From Candidatus Aenigmarchaeota archaeon ex4484_52 (GTDB lineage Archaea > EX4484-52): DNA of 6,740 bases. Every line of letters begins with the position of its first letter. Position 1 is the stretch's first letter. The notes below the pieces were generated by a model. It was given only the letters and a program-made list of their open reading frames with translations, was not told where the DNA came from and did not search any database. Below, in pieces: positions 1 through 4,120 of the stretch. The stretch lies in the NCBI GenBank assembly GCA_002254415.1, contig NJDR01000053.1, positions 1 through 6,740 on the forward strand, read 5' to 3'. The translations under genes were made by a program, and so were the position numbers.

Positions 1-21
1 TACAATAAAAATAATTTTTAA
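1..21 (-). terminator. Possible T-rich terminator after trpS
   Basis: On the minus strand the bases just after the trpS stop codon read as A/T only with a run of five T (TTATTTTTATTG). Archaeal termination commonly occurs at such U-tracts without a hairpin. The tract is short and the genome is A+T rich, so this is weak evidence, and the window ends here. Confidence 0.3.
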
Positions 22-1137
22 TCAGTCATTTAATATAAATTCATTTATTTTTTTTTTTGCTTCTTGTCTTTTTTTTTGATGCTCAAAAAGAAATGCTTTT
101 ACTTTTTCAATGCAAATTTGTTTTAATTCTGTAGTTAGGATTTTTCCGGATTTATAATTATTATAAATTTTCTGCAATTTTTTGTCATCTGGCTCAAAAA
201 AGAATTTTAAATATTGATATGCAATATCAATATCTGGGTTGCCTCCGTAGAGTTTATGCTCTTTTAATGTCTCTTTCCCCCCACTAAATGCATTTTTTAT
301 TTTTGACTCAATTTCATCTGGTTTATCTGTTGTATATATAGCAGAATTTTTATTGCTAGCACTCATCTTTCCTCCTTTTAATAAACCAGGAAAAAATATA
401 TTTTGAATTGATGCGGGCTTATAATAATTTAATTTTGGAAGAACATCTCTTGAAATCCTAAAATGAGGATCCTGATCAATGCCGTGCGGAATCAAGCAAT
501 AAATGTTTTTCCTGCAAATAACAGACGGCAAAAAACACGGAACTGTTTGCATACAGGTATAAAATATTTGCCCCACATTTGTTTGATTATCAAAGCCAAA
601 AACAGCTCTTGTTGTAGAGAAATTTAGTTTTTTTGCAACCTCCAGAGCAAGAGAATAAAGTGTTTTTGCATATTGCGTATTTGTAAAAATAAATGTCTTT
701 TTTGGATCAAAGCCAAGTGCAATTACATCTAAAGCATTTTCATAGGCAAAATCATTTGCCTGTTTTAGAGTCAAATTTTCTTTAAACAAAAATTTTTCAT
801 CATCTGTTAATTGAAAATATAAATCAACCTTGAAGTTATCTTGAATCCATTTTGCAAAAATCCATGGAATTAAATGCCCTAAATGCGTATGTCCAGAAGG
901 ACCTCTGCCTGTATATAAAAAAAATTTTTCTCCTTTTTCATATTTGTCCAAAACAACGTCCAAATCCCTGTGTGCAATAAAAACACCTCTCTTCAAAAAT
1001 AAATGTATATTTCCTGTGTGTTTTTTTATTCTATCCAATAAATTTTTGTCAATTTTTGATACACCAAATTCCTTTATTAATTTATTATAATCAACATCTC
1101 CTTCAACATTCCATGGAGTTACTTTGAATTTTTGCAT
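22..1137 (-). CDS. trpS: Tryptophanyl-tRNA synthetase (archaeal/eukaryal type)
   Basis: Cytosolic class I enzyme that charges tRNA-Trp with tryptophan using ATP. The 371-aa length fits archaeal TrpRS. Seen in the sequence: the class I HIGH-type signature within TGRGPSGHTHLGH (residues 76-88), the conserved IPHGIDQDPHFRISRD segment (216-231) that is typical of the archaeal/eukaryal subfamily, and the KMSAS loop (GGKMSAS, 255-261). The C-terminal part (about 300-371) is lysine-rich and helical, as expected for the anticodon-binding region. The ATG at 1137 lies about 24 nt from a TATA box centred at 1161, so the transcript is probably leaderless and starts at or next to the ATG. It is transcribed divergently from the SPFH gene. 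No broken motif is visible. The identification is secure; only the exact start is inferred. Confidence 0.97.
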   Translation of the reverse strand: MQKFKVTPWNVEGDVDYNKLIKEFGVSKIDKNLLDRIKKHTGNIHLFLKRGVFIAHRDLDVVLDKYEKGEKFFLYTGRGPSGHTHLGHLIPWIFAKWIQDNFKVDLYFQLTDDEKFLFKENLTLKQANDFAYENALDVIALGFDPKKTFIFTNTQYAKTLYSLALEVAKKLNFSTTRAVFGFDNQTNVGQIFYTCMQTVPCFLPSVICRKNIYCLIPHGIDQDPHFRISRDVLPKLNYYKPASIQNIFFPGLLKGGKMSASNKNSAIYTTDKPDEIESKIKNAFSGGKETLKEHKLYGGNPDIDIAYQYLKFFFEPDDKKLQKIYNNYKSGKILTTELKQICIEKVKAFLFEHQKKRQEAKKKINEFILND

Positions 1138-1157
1138 AAAAAATTAATTTGTAAAGA

Positions 1158-1165
1158 TTTATAAA
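1158..1165. promoter_or_regulatory. Palindromic TATA box shared by trpS and SPFH gene
   Basis: TTTATAAA is a perfect palindrome in the 49-bp gap between the divergent trpS and SPFH starts. Its centre (1161.5) is 24.5 nt from the first base of trpS and 25.5 nt from the first base of the SPFH gene, the spacing expected for archaeal TBP and a transcript starting at the ATG. On the plus side it is preceded by purine-rich GTAAAGA (BRE-like); on the minus side by CTTTATC, which is a poorer BRE. A second TATAAAA at 1173-1179 is too close to the SPFH start to be its leaderless promoter. Confidence 0.7.
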
Positions 1166-1186
1166 GATAAAGTATAAAAAAAATAT

Positions 1187-1921
1187 ATGGATGGGTTGAT
1201 AATTTTAATTATAATTCTTGCAACCGGAATTAGAGTAATAAAGCAATATGAAAAAGGTGTTAAATTCACTTTCGGAAAATATACAAGTGAAATGCAGGCA
1301 GGTTTGAGATATATAATTCCGCTGATACAAACAATGGACAGGGTTGATATAAGAGTTAAAACAGTAGATGTTGCAAGGCAGGAGACAATGACAAAAGATA
1401 ATATTTCTGTAAAAGTAAATGCAGTAATATATTTTAGGATTAAAGATGCTCCTAAATCAGTAATAGAAATAGAGGACTATTATTATGCAGTCAGCCAGCT
1501 TGCACAGACATCAATGCGAAATATTATTGGAGAAGTAACCCTTGATGAATTATTGTCAAAGAGAAATGAAATTTCATCTAAATTAAAAATAATTGTTGAT
1601 AAGGCATCAGACCCGTGGGGCATTGATATTACAAGTGTTGAATTAAAGGATGTGGAACTGCCGGAGGACTTAAAAAGAGTAATGGCAAAACAAGCAGAGG
1701 CAGAGCGGGAAAAAAGAGCTGTAATTATCAAAGCAGAAGGAGAGGTAATTGCAGCAAAAAATATGACAAAGGCAGCAGAAATGCTTTCAACAGCACCAGG
1801 GGCTTTGCACTTGCGGACATTGCAGAGCATAAACAATATTTCAAATGACAAAAGCAATACAGTAATCTTTGCAATTCCTCTTGAAATAATCAAAGCATTT
1901 GAGGGATTTAAGAAAAAATAA
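1187..1921 (+). CDS. SPFH/stomatin-prohibitin family membrane protein
   Basis: A 244-aa stomatin-like protein of the SPFH (band 7) superfamily. These are membrane-anchored scaffold proteins that form oligomers and, in archaea, are often linked to membrane proteases or NfeD-type partners. Seen: a short hydrophobic N-terminus (residues 3-13, LIILIIILATG), then the SPFH core with VIKQYEKGVKFTFGKY (17-32), the GLRYIIPLIQTMDRVDIR segment (39-56), DVARQETMTKDNISVKVNAVIYFRI (61-85) and WGIDITSVELKDVELPEDL (144-162). It continues into an Ala/Glu/Lys-rich coiled coil (about 163-205) as in stomatins and ends in a short hydrophobic strand (225-236). The ATG at 1187 sits about 25 nt after a TATA box and fits a leaderless transcript. 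The NfeD/protease gene that often neighbours archaeal stomatins is absent here. Family assignment is secure; the partner and cellular role are unknown. Confidence 0.93.
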   Translation: MDGLIILIIILATGIRVIKQYEKGVKFTFGKYTSEMQAGLRYIIPLIQTMDRVDIRVKTVDVARQETMTKDNISVKVNAVIYFRIKDAPKSVIEIEDYYYAVSQLAQTSMRNIIGEVTLDELLSKRNEISSKLKIIVDKASDPWGIDITSVELKDVELPEDLKRVMAKQAEAEREKRAVIIKAEGEVIAAKNMTKAAEMLSTAPGALHLRTLQSINNISNDKSNTVIFAIPLEIIKAFEGFKKK

Positions 1922-1937
1922 TTGAACAATCATAACA

Positions 1938-1960
1938 TTTAAATAATTTTTGTATAAATA
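1938..1960 (+). promoter_or_regulatory. Candidate promoter of pilin-like gene (two TATA-like boxes)
   Basis: Two TATA-like octamers precede the start at 1977: TTTAAATA (1938-1945, centre about 35 nt upstream) and TATAAATA (1953-1960, centre about 20 nt upstream). Neither has the 25-nt spacing seen at the other genes. If the first is used the mRNA would have a leader of about 10 nt. The first box lies in a 16-nt sequence, AACATTTAAATAATTT, that recurs exactly before the gene at 6120. Confidence 0.4.
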
Positions 1961-1976
1961 AAAATAATAAAAAAAT

Positions 1977-2312
1977 ATGAGAGATAAAAAAGCACAAATG
2001 GGCAATATGATGCATCTTGTAATAATAGTTGTAATATTGTTGATTGCTGCTTTGGCAATTATTTTATTGGTTAGTAATAATGTGGATCAGGTAGGCACTG
2101 AAAGCCAAGCTAAAAATAAGAAAAGTTTTGGTGGAATTGGTACTGTGTTGGGAGGAATTGGAATTAGTTGTCCTGGGCATGCCACAGGCAGTACCGAACC
2201 TGTAGCAGAATGTGTGGAACATAATACGAAAATAAGAGCTGAAGAAAATAAGTATGATGAAATTGTTTTTTTAAAGTTTAACTCTCTTATATTTCTATAT
2301 CAAAAATTATGA
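1977..2312 (+). CDS. Class III signal peptide (type IV pilin-like) small protein
   Basis: A 111-aa protein with the layout of an archaeal type IV pilin. Charged MRDKK is followed by A-Q (residues 6-7), the usual PibD/FlaK-type cleavage context (K-A|Q), then MGNMM and a long hydrophobic helix (about 14-33, LVIIVVILLIAALAIILLVS) that would form the pilus core or a membrane anchor. The mature part is polar and Gly-rich (FGGIGTVLGGIGI, 51-63) and has two cysteines (C65, C79) that could form a disulfide outside the cell. The last ~15 residues (VFLKFNSLIFLYQKL) are hydrophobic and unlike the rest. They follow a T7 run (2266-2272), so the true end may differ by a frameshift, or the gene may be cut short by decay of the region behind it. 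I see no pilus assembly ATPase or prepilin peptidase in the window. The signal type is clear; the specific function is not. Confidence 0.7.
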   Translation: MRDKKAQMGNMMHLVIIVVILLIAALAIILLVSNNVDQVGTESQAKNKKSFGGIGTVLGGIGISCPGHATGSTEPVAECVEHNTKIRAEENKYDEIVFLKFNSLIFLYQKL

Positions 2313-2530
2313 TTTGCGATTATCTTTTATTGCAAATTACAGAGATTTTTTAAACCAGTTTTTTATTGAAAAATCAAACAAAGAAGAATTATAGCAGAAA
2401 CACTATTGAAAATTGGTTTAAAGACAATTAATTTATTTGAAGTAAGCAATTAGTTGAAGTAGAGATTTTATTTTACGACCCACAGAGCGAAGAAATAAAA
2501 CCACAATCACGCCTGATGCTCAATGTGTGA
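2275..2530 (+). pseudogene. Frame-broken remnant of an unrecognised protein gene
   Basis: Three consecutive open segments in three frames read like pieces of one soluble protein. 2275-2394 ends ...LRLSFIANYRDFLNQFF, IEKSNKEEL, stop. 2394-2453 reads AETLLKIGLKTINLFEVSN, stop. 2441-2530 reads SKQLVEVEILFYDPQSEE, IKPQSRLMLNV, stop. Each is amphipathic with balanced charge, unlike random A+T-rich translation, and the frame moves the same way at each step (equivalent to -1). None has a promoter or a start of its own. A decayed transposase or other lost accessory gene is possible, but I recognise no family motif and do not assign one. The segment overlaps the end of the pilin-like gene. Confidence 0.25.
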
Positions 2531-2728
2531 GATAGTGTTATGAAATCATAAAAATTTGCAACTTTTAAATAGTATCTCTGAATAAATTCAATTCCAAATA
2601 AAAATAAGTCATTTAAAGCAAATCTTATTATAGTTTTCATCTAATTTATCAAAATCATGCAACCAAACCAAAAAATCTTTTCATACAATTCAACAAATAA
2701 TCAAAAGCGAGCCATCTAAAACAGAATT

Positions 2729-2776
2729 TTGACCCCGTTAGATAATATTACAATTATATGTATCTAACAGGGTTGA
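2729..2776. repeat. Strong inverted repeat / hairpin (GTTAGATA core)
   Basis: Left arm CCCCGTTAGATA (2733-2744) pairs with right arm TATCTAACAGGG (2761-2772) across a 16-nt loop, 11 of 12 positions matching. The stem extends by an A-T pair and two wobble pairs to 2729/2776. Read as minus-strand RNA the single mismatch becomes a G-U pair, so the stem is continuous on that strand. It lies 22 nt beyond the stop of the 61-aa minus-strand ORF and could be its 3' hairpin. Alternatively it is the end of a lost mobile element. GC in the arms stands out from the surrounding A+T-rich DNA. Confidence 0.6.
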
Positions 2777-2798
2777 TTGATATTTTAGTTCTGAATTT

Positions 2799-2984
2799 TC
2801 ACAAATGTTTTGTAATAATTGTATTTTTTTTAACATAGTAATGAAATACATCTGCTGATAACAGACCATTGCCGTTAACGGTTTCAATTATGTATTCTTG
2901 TCTTGGCAAGAATAACAAGTTTACAAAGTCCTCTGTTACATATTTTATTGTTTTCGTCAAATGTTCTTTATAAGTGCAAATCAT
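2799..2984 (-). CDS. Doubtful small ORF or gene remnant, 61 aa, unknown
   Basis: MICTYKEHLTKTIKYVTEDF and onward to KKNTIITKHL. The composition is that of a folded soluble protein: mixed charge, a segment EYIIETVNGNG followed by LLSADVFHYYVKKN, and no membrane helix. The reading frame stays open well upstream of the ATG (HISNEPKT directly precedes it), so it may be the 3' part of a longer gene that has lost its start. The nearest TATA-like sequence is about 45 nt upstream of the ATG, not at the leaderless spacing seen at confident genes here. A strong hairpin lies 22 nt past the stop. No family recognised. It could be a real small gene, a fragment, or chance. Confidence 0.3.
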   Translation of the reverse strand: MICTYKEHLTKTIKYVTEDFVNLLFLPRQEYIIETVNGNGLLSADVFHYYVKKNTIITKHL

Positions 2985-3021
2985 AGTTTTCGGTTCGTTG
3001 GAGATATGTTTTAATAAAAAA

Positions 3022-3030
3022 TTATATAAA
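3022..3030 (+). promoter_or_regulatory. TATA box of the AI-2E family gene
   Basis: TTATATAAA is centred 27 nt before the ATG at 3053 and is preceded by A-rich AATAAAAA (BRE-like). The spacing fits a leaderless transcript starting at the ATG. It also supports that ATG as the true start, since no Shine-Dalgarno is present. Confidence 0.6.
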
Positions 3031-3052
3031 ATTATTTTTAATTAAAATAATA

Positions 3053-4078
3053 ATGATAAGTTCAAGAACGATTTTCTTTTATATCATTCTTTGTTTTGCA
3101 CTATATATTATAAGTCCTTTTTTTATTATTATAATTTTATCTATAATTACTGCTTATGCAATGCACCCTTTTTTAGAGAATATTAGAAAAATAGTAAAAT
3201 ATAAAAATATATCTTTGTTCCTGTTGATTTGCTGGATTTTTATCCCGATTTATTTTTTATCAATATTAACATATTTTGAATGCCAAAATCTTGCCTCTGA
3301 TTTTCCTAAACTTCAAAGTGCTGTTTCAAATGCTTTTATTAAAATAAATACATATACGCCTGAATTTATGATAAATTATAATTTACAGCAATATATTCAG
3401 CCAGCAACAGAAAATTTTCTTGTTTCTGCAAAATTATTTTTAATTGAACAAATCAAAATAATTGCCTTTGGCCTGCCTTGGTTTTTGTTCTATTTTTTTT
3501 TGTATGGTTTCACTACTTATTTTATTTTAAGGGATTGGGATTTATTTGCAGATAAAATATCAAAATATATTGAAATGTCTTCTGAATATAATAAATGCAT
3601 TTTTAATACAACAATTAATGGCTTAAAAAATAGTTTTAATTTTTTACTGTTCAATTATATTTTTCTTGCAATTGTTGTTGGATTATTGAGCTATATTGTT
3701 TTTTCAATAGTAGGACTTCCTTATGCAATTTTATTTAGTATTGTTATTGCATTTATTACATTTATTCCAAATATAGGACCATGGATTTTTATTGCATTAA
3801 TTGGATTATTATTTGGTGCCTTTACAAACAATACTCAAGGTGCAACAATAATAATAATTTATTCTTTATTAGGGATGATTATTTTTGAATATTATATAAG
3901 GCCTGTATTTGGCGGAAGAGCAGGAAATGTTTATCCACTGACAACGCTTTTTGGACTTCTTGGAGGGTATATTTGTTTAGGAGCACAAGGGGTATTATAT
4001 GGACCAATTATTTTAATTGTTGCAGAGACATTTATTAAAGCACACTATAAATTAAAATTAAAAAAAAATGGCAGATAG
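3053..4078 (+). CDS. AI-2E/PerM family membrane permease
   Basis: A 341-aa polytopic membrane protein of the AI-2E transporter family (PF01594), whose members include autoinducer-2 exporters and Na+(Li+)/H+ antiporters; the substrate here cannot be told. Hydrophobic segments lie at about 7-36 (probably a pair), 54-74, 136-158, 196-219, 222-256, 263-280 and 297-326. Family hallmarks seen in the C-terminal half are GLPYAILFSIVIAFITFIPN (221-240), followed by IGPW, then the FEYYIRPVFGGR element (278-289) and the PLTTLFGLLGGYICLGAQG stretch (295-313) followed by GPIILIV. The polar region between about 75 and 130 is the usual variable extracytoplasmic part. Length is typical. The ATG has a TATA box at -27. 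glyS starts 42 nt after the stop, so read-through into glyS is possible. Family assignment is secure, function open. Confidence 0.92.
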   Translation: MISSRTIFFYIILCFALYIISPFFIIIILSIITAYAMHPFLENIRKIVKYKNISLFLLICWIFIPIYFLSILTYFECQNLASDFPKLQSAVSNAFIKINTYTPEFMINYNLQQYIQPATENFLVSAKLFLIEQIKIIAFGLPWFLFYFFLYGFTTYFILRDWDLFADKISKYIEMSSEYNKCIFNTTINGLKNSFNFLLFNYIFLAIVVGLLSYIVFSIVGLPYAILFSIVIAFITFIPNIGPWIFIALIGLLFGAFTNNTQGATIIIIYSLLGMIIFEYYIRPVFGGRAGNVYPLTTLFGLLGGYICLGAQGVLYGPIILIVAETFIKAHYKLKLKKNGR

Positions 4079-4080
4079 TC

Positions 4081-4106
4081 AAATAAATAACAAGAAAAAA
4101 TCTTGT
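4081..4106 (+). promoter_or_regulatory. Leader region of glyS with weak TATA and small hairpin
   Basis: The 42-nt gap before glyS has no TATA at the usual -25 position. AAATAAATAA (4081-4090) could be a TATA element only if the mRNA has a leader of roughly 10 nt. It is followed by a perfect 6-bp inverted repeat ACAAGA-AAAAA-TCTTGT (4090-4106). Another A+T box, ATATAAAA (4108-4115), is too near the start to act as a TATA box. The hairpin might mark the 3' end of the upstream mRNA or nothing at all; glyS may be co-transcribed with the AI-2E gene. Confidence 0.25.
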
Positions 4107-4120
4107 GATATAAAAAATTT

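Larger units (their letters stand above)
2313..3052. other. Gene-poor, probably decayed intergenic region (740 bp)
   Basis: This is the only long stretch without a confident gene. It holds the frame-broken remnant (to 2530), a strong hairpin (2729-2776), a doubtful 61-aa minus-strand ORF (2799-2984), and the promoter of the AI-2E gene at its right end. A short hairpin ATTTGC/GCAAAT (2312-2317 with 2332-2337) overlaps the stop of the pilin-like gene. An imperfect inverted repeat (2303-2323 against 2970-2990, 18 of 21 matching) spans most of the region. From about 2531 to 2728 I see no coding signal I trust on the plus strand. On the minus strand there is only a 55-aa ORF at 2473-2640, antisense to the remnant. 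No tRNA, rRNA or CRISPR pattern was found. Confidence 0.6.

Noticed and set aside
1173..1179. Second TATA-like box TATAAAA before the SPFH gene
   Set aside because: Only about 11 nt from the ATG; it would place the transcript start inside the gene, whereas the palindromic box at 1158-1165 has the right spacing.
1483..1929. 148-aa minus-strand ORF
   Set aside because: It lies entirely antisense to the well-supported SPFH gene, and its Ser/Ala/Ile-rich translation is a codon-bias shadow with no family features.
2473..2640. 55-aa minus-strand ORF (MKTIIRFALNDLFLF...)
   Set aside because: Starts with ATG and is open, but overlaps the plus-strand remnant in antisense, has no TATA at -25 and ends in an odd Cys/Ser tail. 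Too weak to list as a gene.
2960..3010. GGTTCGTTGG resembling a tRNA T-loop
   Set aside because: No acceptor stem, D-arm or anticodon stem can be paired around it.
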